A stretch of 52,533 nt of DNA from JAUQQI01 sp040289115 (GTDB taxonomy: Bacteria; Chloroflexota; Dehalococcoidia; JAUQQI01), in NCBI GenBank assembly GCA_040289115.1, contig PSKS01000008.1:1-52533 (forward strand), written 5' to 3'. The translations under genes were made by a program, and so were the position numbers. Numbering within the stretch: the first letter of the stretch is position 1; every line of letters starts with the position of its first letter. The notes under the pieces were generated by a model. It had not been told where the DNA came from. It saw only the letters and a list, made by a program, of their open reading frames with translations, and did not search any database. Of the stretch, positions 16,157 through 23,846 are shown one piece after another.

Positions 16157-16732
16157 ATGCACTTAATCGTAGGTTTGGGCAACCCTGGGCCCGAGTTTGC
16201 CGGGACCCGCCACAACGTGGGCTGGATGTGCCTCGAGCGCCTGGCCTGCCGGGTAGGTGCAACTTTTGACCGCTACCAGTTCCGGGCCCAGCTGGCCTTC
16301 TGGGAAGACGACGGCCGGAAGGTCGCCCTGGTCAGACCCCTCACCTTCATGAACCGGAGCGGCGAGGCGGTAGGCCCCTTGGTGAAGTTTTACAAGGTGA
16401 GCCTGGACCGGCTAATGGTTATTTACGACGACCTGGACCTTCCCCCCGGCCGGATCCGGATCCGGCCCAAGGGGAGCGCCGGCGGCCACCACGGTCTGGA
16501 GTCCATCATCGAAAAACTGGGAACCTCCGAGTTTCCCCGCCTCCGGGTCGGCATCGGCCGGCCGACCGGGCCGAGGGCGTACGACCCGGAGGCGGTCGCC
16601 GCCTACGTTTTGAGCCCATTTTCGGCCGCGGAGTGGCCCCTCATCGATGCGGCCCTGGACTGGGCGGTGGAGGCCCTCATCGTCTGGGTTCGGGCGGGAA
16701 TTGAGGCCGCGATGAATCGGTTTAATCGGTAA
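16157..16732 (+). CDS. pth: Peptidyl-tRNA hydrolase
   Basis: Pth releases tRNA from prematurely dropped peptidyl-tRNA. The 191-residue protein has GLGNPGPEFAGTRHNVGW with the catalytic His19, TFMNRSGEAVG, VIYDDLDLPPGRIRIRPKGSAGG and RLRVGIGRP. The usual GGHNGL reads GGHHGL, so the Asn equivalent to E. coli Asn114 is His112. That residue contacts the substrate, and other bacteria also vary here, so activity is still expected. It is a housekeeping gene inside the glycan cluster. Confidence 0.95.
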   Translation: MHLIVGLGNPGPEFAGTRHNVGWMCLERLACRVGATFDRYQFRAQLAFWEDDGRKVALVRPLTFMNRSGEAVGPLVKFYKVSLDRLMVIYDDLDLPPGRIRIRPKGSAGGHHGLESIIEKLGTSEFPRLRVGIGRPTGPRAYDPEAVAAYVLSPFSAAEWPLIDAALDWAVEALIVWVRAGIEAAMNRFNR

Positions 16733-16744
16733 AATAGGGACAGG

Positions 16745-17659
16745 ATGCAGGTTCCGCTGGCCTGTCCTGGCTGTCGCACCCGGCTTGAGCAGACCCCGCT
16801 GGAGTACCGATGTCCAGCCTGTGGCGCCGCGTACCCCGTCGTGGACGGCATCCCCAGGTTCGTGCCGACCAACCCCTTCTACGAGGGAAGATGGGCCAGG
16901 CCGGATTTTTCCCGGGGCAGTTTGCGCAACTGGCTGGTGAAAAAGGAGCGGTTTTTCCTGCGCCGCCTTCGGGACCAGCGAGGCATCCTCCTGGACCTGG
17001 GTTGTGGGGGTGGGTGGGCGGTGTTTGCGGCCGTGGGCCACGCCGTCGGCCTCGACCTCTCGGCGGCATCCCTCGCGGCCGCCCGCCAGATTTACCCCCA
17101 AGTGGTCTGCGCTAGCCTGGAGGCCCTGCCTTTTCCCGACGAAACCTTCGACTTTGTCGTGAGCTCCGATGTCCTGGGCCACGTTCCCCTAAGGGCGAAG
17201 GACCGGGTGCTGGCCGAAATCTGGCGGGTGCTTAAGCCCGGGGGGCGAACCCTCCACTACATTGAGGCTGACGGGGCCGACCCGGCCATCCGGTTTGCCC
17301 GCCGCTATCCGGAACTTTTTGAAAAATATATTATCGAACCTGAGGGCCACATTGGCCTCGAACCGGCCGACCGGATTTTTGCCCGGTTCCGGTCGGCCGG
17401 CTTTACGCCCCTGGCGGAGCTGGCGGTGTACCGGGGTCTGCTTTACTGGGGTCGGGTCCGGCAGTATTTTGACAACGAGTACCGGGGGAAGAACTTCTGG
17501 GTCGACCGCTGGGTGGACCTGGCCCGGCTTTTCACCGCCCACCGGCTGCTGGAGCTGGGGGGAAACGCCTTGGTGGCCCTGGCCCTGGAGGTGGGCGACC
17601 GGGTCTTTCCGCCGGCCTGGGCCGGTGGGGTTCTAGTGGACTACCGAAAAGGAGGCTGA
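16745..17659 (+). CDS. SAM-dependent methyltransferase with N-terminal zinc ribbon
   Basis: A 304-residue class I methyltransferase. An N-terminal Trm112-like zinc ribbon (CPGCRTRL...YRCPACGAAYPVVDGIPRF, Cys pairs about 7/10 and 23/26) precedes the SAM-binding motif LLDLGCGGGWAVFAA, VGLDLSAASLAAAR, LPFPDETFDFVVSSDVLGHV and RVLKPGGRTLHYIEA. Such proteins often methylate sugars or lipids in glycan clusters, but the substrate is not visible. The sequence TAAAAT lies 9 nt before the ATG and overlaps the pth stop, so a second near-leaderless promoter is possible here. Confidence 0.87.
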   Translation: MQVPLACPGCRTRLEQTPLEYRCPACGAAYPVVDGIPRFVPTNPFYEGRWARPDFSRGSLRNWLVKKERFFLRRLRDQRGILLDLGCGGGWAVFAAVGHAVGLDLSAASLAAARQIYPQVVCASLEALPFPDETFDFVVSSDVLGHVPLRAKDRVLAEIWRVLKPGGRTLHYIEADGADPAIRFARRYPELFEKYIIEPEGHIGLEPADRIFARFRSAGFTPLAELAVYRGLLYWGRVRQYFDNEYRGKNFWVDRWVDLARLFTAHRLLELGGNALVALALEVGDRVFPPAWAGGVLVDYRKGG

Positions 17660-17662
17660 GCC

Positions 17663-18367
17663 GTGCCAGTGCAGTCTTACCTGGACGCGCTAGGCCGCAG
17701 GTGGCGGTTACTGGTCGGGTGTATGCTGGTGGTGGGGCTTTTTGGGGCGGCCAGCTTGCCCCTCACCTACAACAACTACACCGCCACCGTCGGCTTTGTG
17801 GTAAGCGTTCCCGAGGAGCCCCGGGTGGGAACGGATTACTACATGTATAACAACCTTTACGCCTGGCAGACCTCGGAATACCTGATCGACGACCTGGGTG
17901 AGGTTATGAAAAGCCGGGCCTTTCTGGAGGACGTCAAGCGGGAGCTGGGCGACCCTAATCTGGACGTGGTAGCCCTTTCCCGGGACGTGGGGACCCGGCG
18001 GACCCACCGAGTCCTCCGGTTCACGGTGGTCGCCCGGACTGCCGAGGACGCCTATCGGTTTGCGGAGGGGGCGGCCCGGGTCATCGAGAAAAGGGGTGGC
18101 GAATACTTCGCCCAGCTGGGGGCCGACCGGGCCCGGGCCCGGGTGATCGACCCGCCGGCAGTCAGCTGGAATCTTCTGAGTTTGCGGGCGGGGCTGGACC
18201 TGGCCACCCGGTTCGTTCTGGGCGGGATTCTCGGCCTGATCGTTGCGGCCCTGGCCGAGATGCTGGATACCACTGTGCGGACTGCCCGCCAGGTCGAAGA
18301 GCTGCTGGGCCTTCCCGTGCTGGCCGAGGTGCCGACCCTGGGCTCGGGTGGGGACGGGCGGAAATAG
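17663..18367 (+). CDS. Wzz-like polysaccharide chain-length determinant
   Basis: A 234-residue protein with a membrane helix near each end (about 15-34, LLVGCMLVVGLFGAASLPL, and about 180-200, FVLGGILGLIVAALAEMLD) and an extracytoplasmic middle, the topology of Wzz/CapA-type co-polymerases. The motif after the second helix, DTTVRTARQVEELLGLPVLAEVPTL, is typical of the linker to a BY-kinase domain, but no kinase domain or separate kinase gene follows. The GTG start lies behind AGGAGG. It probably controls polymer length or export in this cluster. Confidence 0.82.
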   Translation: MPVQSYLDALGRRWRLLVGCMLVVGLFGAASLPLTYNNYTATVGFVVSVPEEPRVGTDYYMYNNLYAWQTSEYLIDDLGEVMKSRAFLEDVKRELGDPNLDVVALSRDVGTRRTHRVLRFTVVARTAEDAYRFAEGAARVIEKRGGEYFAQLGADRARARVIDPPAVSWNLLSLRAGLDLATRFVLGGILGLIVAALAEMLDTTVRTARQVEELLGLPVLAEVPTLGSGGDGRK

Positions 18368-18380
18368 AGTCCGGCTAGAG

Positions 18381-19463
18381 GTGGGCCCCGTTGTCCTGGA
18401 TGCCCGGATGGCCTACTACAGCCCGGGGGGCATCGGCCGCTACGTTAAGGGTCTCCTCTGGGGCTTTGAGGTCGCCGGGCTTAAGGTAGTCCCAGCTTGG
18501 GCACGCAGGGACCGGACCATGCCGGGTCCGCGCCTTTTCACGCCGCCCCATCACCCCCTCGATTCGTGGCTAGTGGGTTTAGAGCTTATGCGCCTGCGGC
18601 CGGCCCTCGTCCATAGCCCCGATTTCATCCCCCCTTTCACCGGCCGCTTTCGCCGGGTAATTACCGTCCACGACCTGGCTTACCTGCGTTGGCCCGAGAT
18701 TTTAACCCCAGAGGCTGCCCGGTATTACCGGCAGGTCTTCCGGGCCGTCCGGGTTGCCGACCGGATAATCGCTGTCTCGAGGCGCACGGCCGCCGACCTG
18801 GTGGAGCTAGCCGGCGCCGACCGGACCAAGGTCGAGGTGGTCTACGAGGCCCCAATGCCCGACTTCCGACCCCTGAATGCCGGGGTCGTCCGGGGCTGGC
18901 TCCAGCAGGTCGGACTGGAGCCGGGCTACCTGCTTTACGTGGGCACCATTGAGCCCCGCAAGGACCTACCTACCCTCGCCCGGGCCTACCGGCTCTTGCT
19001 CGGGCGTTACTCGGGAAGGGTTCCGCCTTTGGTGATCGCCGGGGGCCGGGGCTGGCTTTGGGCCGAAAGCGTCGAGGCCCTGGAGTCCGTCCGGCCGCCG
19101 TCTCAGGTGCGGTGGTTGGGACCGGTTGCCCCCGGGGAGCTCGTTTATCTTTACAACGGGGCGGTGGCCCTGGTGCTGCCCAGCCTTTACGAGGGCTTCG
19201 GGCTGGTGGCCGTCGAGGCGATGGCCTGTGGTCTGCCCGTGGTTTGCTCCGACGGCGGCGCCCTGCCCGAGGTCACTGGGGAGGCCGCCCGCCGCTTTCC
19301 GGTGGGGGATGCGGAGGCCCTGGCGGAGGCTTTGGCCGAGGTGGTTTTTGACCCCGACCTGCGCCGGCGGCTCGCCGAACGGGGTCTGGCCCGGGCGGCC
19401 GAGTTCTCCTGGGTGGAGGCCGCCCGGCAGACCTTTAAAATCTACACGGATGTCCTGGCCTAA
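18381..19463 (+). CDS. Glycosyltransferase family 4 (mannosyltransferase-like)
   Basis: A 360-residue GT-B enzyme. The N-terminus VVLDARMAYYSPGGIGRYVKGLLWG matches the WbaZ/mannosyltransferase-type start, followed by VHSPDFIPPF, VTVHDLAYLRWPE and VSRRTAADLVEL. The donor domain has GYLLYVGTIEPRKDLPTLARAY, LPSLYEGFGLVAVEAMACGLPVVCSDGGALPEV, with the E-x7-E pair intact. I start at GTG 18381 because family members begin just before VLDAR. The frame stays open further upstream, but that part is antisense-like filler over the Wzz gene. Sugar and acceptor unknown. Confidence 0.88.
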   Translation: MGPVVLDARMAYYSPGGIGRYVKGLLWGFEVAGLKVVPAWARRDRTMPGPRLFTPPHHPLDSWLVGLELMRLRPALVHSPDFIPPFTGRFRRVITVHDLAYLRWPEILTPEAARYYRQVFRAVRVADRIIAVSRRTAADLVELAGADRTKVEVVYEAPMPDFRPLNAGVVRGWLQQVGLEPGYLLYVGTIEPRKDLPTLARAYRLLLGRYSGRVPPLVIAGGRGWLWAESVEALESVRPPSQVRWLGPVAPGELVYLYNGAVALVLPSLYEGFGLVAVEAMACGLPVVCSDGGALPEVTGEAARRFPVGDAEALAEALAEVVFDPDLRRRLAERGLARAAEFSWVEAARQTFKIYTDVLA

Positions 19464-20638
19464 TGAAGGTCGTCTTTCTGGCTCCGGGTTTCCAGTTCCC
19501 GCCCCGGCAGGGGGCCGCCATCCGCAACTTTTACTGGCTCCAGGCCCTCGCCGAAAGGGTCCAGGTCTGGCTGGTGGCCCCGGACCTTAGCTTTGACGAG
19601 CTGAGGGCCTCCGGCCTGCCGGTAAAGGCCGCGACGGGACCGGCCCCTCGCCGCTCGGCGGTGGACCGGTTGGTGGACCTGCTGACGCGTCGGGCCGACC
19701 TGGCCGGTCGGCTCTGGTCGCCGGTGCTTGCGGCCGAGCTCTACCGGGTTCTACACACCGACCCGCCCGACCTGGTCCATATCGGCGGCCTGGAGATGGC
19801 CCCCTATCTGCCGGTTATAACCCGGGGCGCCCCCGGGGTTCGGGTCGCCCTGGACGAGTACAATGCCGAGTACCGGCTGCAGTGGTCGGCCTTCCAGGCC
19901 GAGCGAAACCCCCTGGGGGCCCTCTACAGCCAGGTTCAGTTCCGGCGGCTGCGGGCCTTCGAGGCCGAAACCCTGCGCCGGGTGGATTTGACCTGGGCAG
20001 TGTCTGAGGCCGACCGGGCCGCCTTAAAAGAGCTCGTCCCCGACGCCCGGGTTGAGCTTCTGCCTAACTCCGTGGACCCGGAATATTACGCCTTCGAGCC
20101 CCTGGACCGACGGGAAGCCGCTTTCGTCTTCGTCGGTACCCTGGCCTACCGGCCGAATCGGGACGCCGTGGGGTGGCTGGTCCGGCGGGTGCTCCCGGAG
20201 GTGCGGCGGGCCGCGCCCGAAGCCGAGCTCTGGCTGGTGGGGCGGGGGACCGAGGCCCTGGCCGGGACGCCGGGGGTGCGGGCCTGGGGGGAGGTGGCCG
20301 ATGAGCGGCCGATCCTCCGGCAGGCCGCTGCGATGGTGGTCCCCATGCGGATGGGGGGTGGAACCCGCTTTAAGGTTCTGGTGGCCCTGGCCCTCGGCCT
20401 GCCGGTGGTGGCCACGCCCCTGGGGATCGAAGGCCTTAAGCTCGATCCCGGGAGGGAAGTCCTGGTAGCCCATGATGAGGAGGGCCTGGCGGCGGAACTT
20501 ATCCGCCTTCTGAAGGACCGGGAGCTGGCCGCTCGCCTCGCCGTGGCCGGCCGGCGGCTGGTGGAAACCTGCTACGACCGGCGGCGGGTGATGATCCGGG
20601 CCGTGGACCTGTACCTGGAGCTGGCGGGGAGGGAATGA
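19463..20638 (+). CDS. Glycosyltransferase family 4
   Basis: A 391-residue GT-B glycosyltransferase. It starts MKVVFLAPGFQFPPRQGAAIRNFYWLQALA and shows LVHIGGLEMAPYL, VALDEYNAEYRLQ, VDLTWAVSEADRAAL and VELLPNSVDPEYY. The donor site is FVGTLAYRPNRDAVGWLV...WGEVADERPILRQAAAMVVPMRMGGGTRFKVLVALALGLPVVATPLGIEGL, a pattern seen in sugar transferases of exopolysaccharide loci. The ATG overlaps the previous TAA (TAATG) and the end overlaps the next gene by 4 bp. Confidence 0.88.
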   Translation: MKVVFLAPGFQFPPRQGAAIRNFYWLQALAERVQVWLVAPDLSFDELRASGLPVKAATGPAPRRSAVDRLVDLLTRRADLAGRLWSPVLAAELYRVLHTDPPDLVHIGGLEMAPYLPVITRGAPGVRVALDEYNAEYRLQWSAFQAERNPLGALYSQVQFRRLRAFEAETLRRVDLTWAVSEADRAALKELVPDARVELLPNSVDPEYYAFEPLDRREAAFVFVGTLAYRPNRDAVGWLVRRVLPEVRRAAPEAELWLVGRGTEALAGTPGVRAWGEVADERPILRQAAAMVVPMRMGGGTRFKVLVALALGLPVVATPLGIEGLKLDPGREVLVAHDEEGLAAELIRLLKDRELAARLAVAGRRLVETCYDRRRVMIRAVDLYLELAGRE

Positions 20639-22179
20639 AGGCCACGGCCCTGGACCGGTTCCTGACCGGGATCCTGCTGGTCGGGTTCTTCGGCCTCTAC
20701 CTGGCTACCCTCTCAGCCCAACCTGACCCGGATGCCCTGGCCTTCGGCCGGCTGGCCCGGGCCGGACCAGGCACTCCGGGTTTCTTTCAGGCCGAGCACC
20801 TCCTTTACCCCTTCTGGGGTTGGCTTGCCTACCAGGGGCTGGTGCTCCTGGGCTACGCCGGCCCCCCCGACAGGCCCATGGCCGGTCTTAATGGCTTTGC
20901 CGGGGCGGTGGCCGTAGTTGCCGTCTACCGGCTGGGTCGGCTGATCCGACCGGACCGGTTCGGGGTGGGGCTCGGGGCGGCCCTACTTACCGGCTTGAGC
21001 TACGCCCACTGGCTCCACAGCACCCAGGCCGAGGATCAAATGGTCGCCAATGCCCTGGTCCTGGCGGCCATCGCCGCTGGGTTGGGTGGCGCCCCGGGTC
21101 CGGCGGTGGGTGGGGTGGCCGGGCTGGCGGTCTTAAGCCACGGGACTGCCATCTTGCCGGCCGCGGTGTTCGGCCTCTGGCTGCTGATGAGCCGGCGGGG
21201 TCGGGGAGCGGCCGCTTCATACTGGCTGGGGCTATTGGGTCTGACCGGTGCTGGTCTGCTCCTCGGGGCCCTCCTGGTCGGGACCGCACGATCCCCGGCC
21301 GGCGTCCTGGCCTGGCTGATGGACCGGCCAGCGGCCGGCGTCTGGGGTCGGCTGGCCTTAGCGGATGTTCCCCTAGGCCTCAAGACGGCGGCCGGCGCCG
21401 TTTTCTGGCCGGCCGGACAGGCCAGCTTCAAGGGGCTCCTTTCCGAGCCCCTCAACCCAGGTCGCTGGCTTGAGTTTTTCACCCTGCTCGGTTTGCTGGG
21501 ACTGGTCGCGGTGGGGCTGGGGGCCGGGTGGGTAGGCCTCAAGTATCGTCACCCGGCGGGTCCCCTAGTCGTGGGTTGGGCCGCGGCGGTGGGCCTCTTC
21601 GCCCTGGGCTGGGCCCCTGAGGACCCCCAGTTCTGGACGTTGGCGCTGCCGCCGGTTACTTTAAGCGCTGCCCACTTGCTCCTTCCCAAGTCCCGCTCCT
21701 GGGCCGGTGGATGGGCCCGGGGGGCGACCTTGGTCGGGCTGGTGCTGGCCGTCGGGATTGCCAACTATCTCCTCGTTTTCAGGCCGGCCACAGACCCGGC
21801 CAATAACCCCGACCTGGCCAAGGCCCAGTGTCTGGCCGGACTACTGGGTCCCAACGACCTGGTCATAACCTTAGGCTGGGACTGGGCCGATGGCTACCTG
21901 CCCGGTCTGGGCCACGAAAGGGTGGTCAGTATCCTGGACTTATATCTGCGCACGGCTAATCGTGACCCGGGTCGACTCCGGGCTCTCCTGGCCCGGGAGG
22001 TGCAGTCCACCTGGGACCGGGGCGGCCGGGCCTACCTGGTCCACTGGCCGGAGCTTGCCGTCCAGGAGCGGGAGTGGCTTGTCCGCACCGGCGGTCCCAT
22101 TCCCGAAAGCCTGCGGTTTCAAACCCGCCCCCGGACTCGGTGCGGGGATGAAACCGTCTTCGAGGTGGTCGGTCTGTGA
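20635..22179 (+). CDS. GT-C fold membrane glycosyltransferase-like protein
   Basis: A 514-residue polytopic membrane protein with about ten hydrophobic segments. The first extracytoplasmic loop carries acidic DPDALAFGRLARAGPG, comparable to the DxD/DE loop of lipid-phosphosugar-dependent GT-C enzymes (ArnT/PMT/DUF2723 type), and LSYAHWLHSTQAEDQM follows. The C-terminal ~130 residues are soluble (LVITLGWDWADGYLPGLGHERVVSILDLYL). The likely role is transfer of a sugar from a polyprenyl carrier outside the cytoplasm. Family membership is judged from topology and these motifs only. Confidence 0.7.
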   Translation: MKATALDRFLTGILLVGFFGLYLATLSAQPDPDALAFGRLARAGPGTPGFFQAEHLLYPFWGWLAYQGLVLLGYAGPPDRPMAGLNGFAGAVAVVAVYRLGRLIRPDRFGVGLGAALLTGLSYAHWLHSTQAEDQMVANALVLAAIAAGLGGAPGPAVGGVAGLAVLSHGTAILPAAVFGLWLLMSRRGRGAAASYWLGLLGLTGAGLLLGALLVGTARSPAGVLAWLMDRPAAGVWGRLALADVPLGLKTAAGAVFWPAGQASFKGLLSEPLNPGRWLEFFTLLGLLGLVAVGLGAGWVGLKYRHPAGPLVVGWAAAVGLFALGWAPEDPQFWTLALPPVTLSAAHLLLPKSRSWAGGWARGATLVGLVLAVGIANYLLVFRPATDPANNPDLAKAQCLAGLLGPNDLVITLGWDWADGYLPGLGHERVVSILDLYLRTANRDPGRLRALLAREVQSTWDRGGRAYLVHWPELAVQEREWLVRTGGPIPESLRFQTRPRTRCGDETVFEVVGL

Positions 22180-23846
22180 AGGGGGTGGGGATTACCGGGC
22201 TGGTCCTGGCCGCCACTGCCTTGGCCGTGACCGCAACTTCGGGTCCGCCCATTCTGGAGGCATTGACCGGGGAGACGGAGCTGAAGCCCCAGGTGGCGGC
22301 CGTCCTCTCTTACGTTAATCAGCCGGCGGTGGAGACCGCCGACCTGGTGGCTGTCCCCTACACGGGCGTAAATCCCTTCGGGGTGAACACCTTCCTGGAG
22401 CAGGAGGTGGAGGAGTGGAAAGTCCGCCGGACCCTTGAGCTCATCCGGGCGGCAGGGATCAGGTGGGTGCGGCAGCAGATTCCCTGGGCCGATATCGAGC
22501 ACTTTCGAAAGGGGGAGTTCCGGTGGGAAAAGTACGACCGAATCGTCGACCTGGTAAACGCCTACGGCCTAGAGTTGGTGGCTCGGTTGGACTATCCGCC
22601 CGACTGGAGCCGCCGGGACAACACCGTGGCCTTCGGCCCCCCCGATGACTTTAAAGACTATGGGGATTTCGTCGAAGCCTTCGTCCGCCGCTATCGGGGG
22701 AAGGTTCGGTTTATTCAGGTCTGGAACGAGCCCAACGCCTTCCCCGAGTGGGGTAATCGGCCGGTCAACGCCGAAGAATACGTCGCCCTTCTGCGGGAGG
22801 CTTACCTTCGGGCCAAGGCGGCGAACCCCGACGTGGTGGTTCTAAGCGCGGCCTTAGCCCCCACCCTCGGAACCGGCGACGGCCGCGCCGAAAGCGACCT
22901 AGTCTTTCTTGACAAAATGTACCGGGCCGGAGCCCGCCCCTACTTTGACATCCTGGCGGCCCAGGCTTATGGCCTCTGGACGGGGCCGGGCGACCGACGG
23001 GTCTCCCCGGACCGGACTAATTTCTCCCGGGTCCGGCTGCTCCGGGAGGTGATGGTCCGTCATGGGGATGCCGCCAAGCCGATCTGGATAACGGAGCTCG
23101 GGTGGAATGCCCTGCCGCCCGATTTTTCGGGCCCGGCCACCCACGGCCGGGTCACACGCACCCAGCAGGCCCGGTTTACAACCGACGCCTACCGCCGGAT
23201 CATGGCCGAGTGGCCCTGGGTCGGCGTCGCCTTTTACTGGCACTTTCGGATGGTGACCGACGAGAAGCGGGACCAGCCGGTATTTTATTTTGGGATGGCC
23301 GACCCGGACTTCACCCTCCACCCGGTCTACCACGCCGTCCGGGAGCTGGCCCTCGGCGAGCCGACCCTTACCTACGGTTTCCGCCAGGAAGACGACCGGG
23401 CCATAGTTTATTCCGGCGACTGGTGGGAGGGCACAGACCCCGGGGCCAGCCTAGGCCGATACCGGGTGCTCCGGGGCGGGGCAACTCACCTTTCTTTCCG
23501 GGTCTGGGCCTCAGAGCTTAGGGTGCGGGCCCGATTCGGGCCCGGTGCGGGCCCGATGCTGGTCTCAGTCTGGGCCGACGGCGAAGGGGTGCCCCTGCTG
23601 CGGCGGCAGGTCGACCTTTCCGCCCCGGCCGATGGCTTCGGAGAGGTGACCATCTTCCGGGGTTGGGGTCCGGGCCCCTACCGCGTCGAGATCCGGCCGG
23701 CTGGGACGGGACCAGTGGGGGTGGACGGCTTCGTCGTGGGCCCGGCCCAAACCCTCCACCCCGGCCTCGGGGTCGGGGGGGTCATGCTTTTGGGGGCGGT
23801 GGCTGCGGCCCTTCTCGGTTTCCGGCAGGTGTACCGGGCAAAATGA
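22176..23846 (+). CDS. Membrane-anchored GH39/GH5-like glycoside hydrolase
   Basis: A 556-residue protein with a hydrophobic segment at each end (about 3-20 and 525-548), so the catalytic part faces outward. The middle is a TIM-barrel of clan A type. RAAGIRWVRQQIPWADIEH opens the barrel, Glu185 in IQVWNEPNAFPEW is the expected acid/base, and Glu307 in IWITELGWN the expected nucleophile. Both motifs are intact. After the barrel comes a beta-rich domain (about 400-515). It lies between two GT-C genes with 4-bp overlaps on both sides, so it probably trims, releases or transglycosylates the glycan made by this cluster. The substrate is unknown. Confidence 0.78.
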   Translation: MKGVGITGLVLAATALAVTATSGPPILEALTGETELKPQVAAVLSYVNQPAVETADLVAVPYTGVNPFGVNTFLEQEVEEWKVRRTLELIRAAGIRWVRQQIPWADIEHFRKGEFRWEKYDRIVDLVNAYGLELVARLDYPPDWSRRDNTVAFGPPDDFKDYGDFVEAFVRRYRGKVRFIQVWNEPNAFPEWGNRPVNAEEYVALLREAYLRAKAANPDVVVLSAALAPTLGTGDGRAESDLVFLDKMYRAGARPYFDILAAQAYGLWTGPGDRRVSPDRTNFSRVRLLREVMVRHGDAAKPIWITELGWNALPPDFSGPATHGRVTRTQQARFTTDAYRRIMAEWPWVGVAFYWHFRMVTDEKRDQPVFYFGMADPDFTLHPVYHAVRELALGEPTLTYGFRQEDDRAIVYSGDWWEGTDPGASLGRYRVLRGGATHLSFRVWASELRVRARFGPGAGPMLVSVWADGEGVPLLRRQVDLSAPADGFGEVTIFRGWGPGPYRVEIRPAGTGPVGVDGFVVGPAQTLHPGLGVGGVMLLGAVAAALLGFRQVYRAK

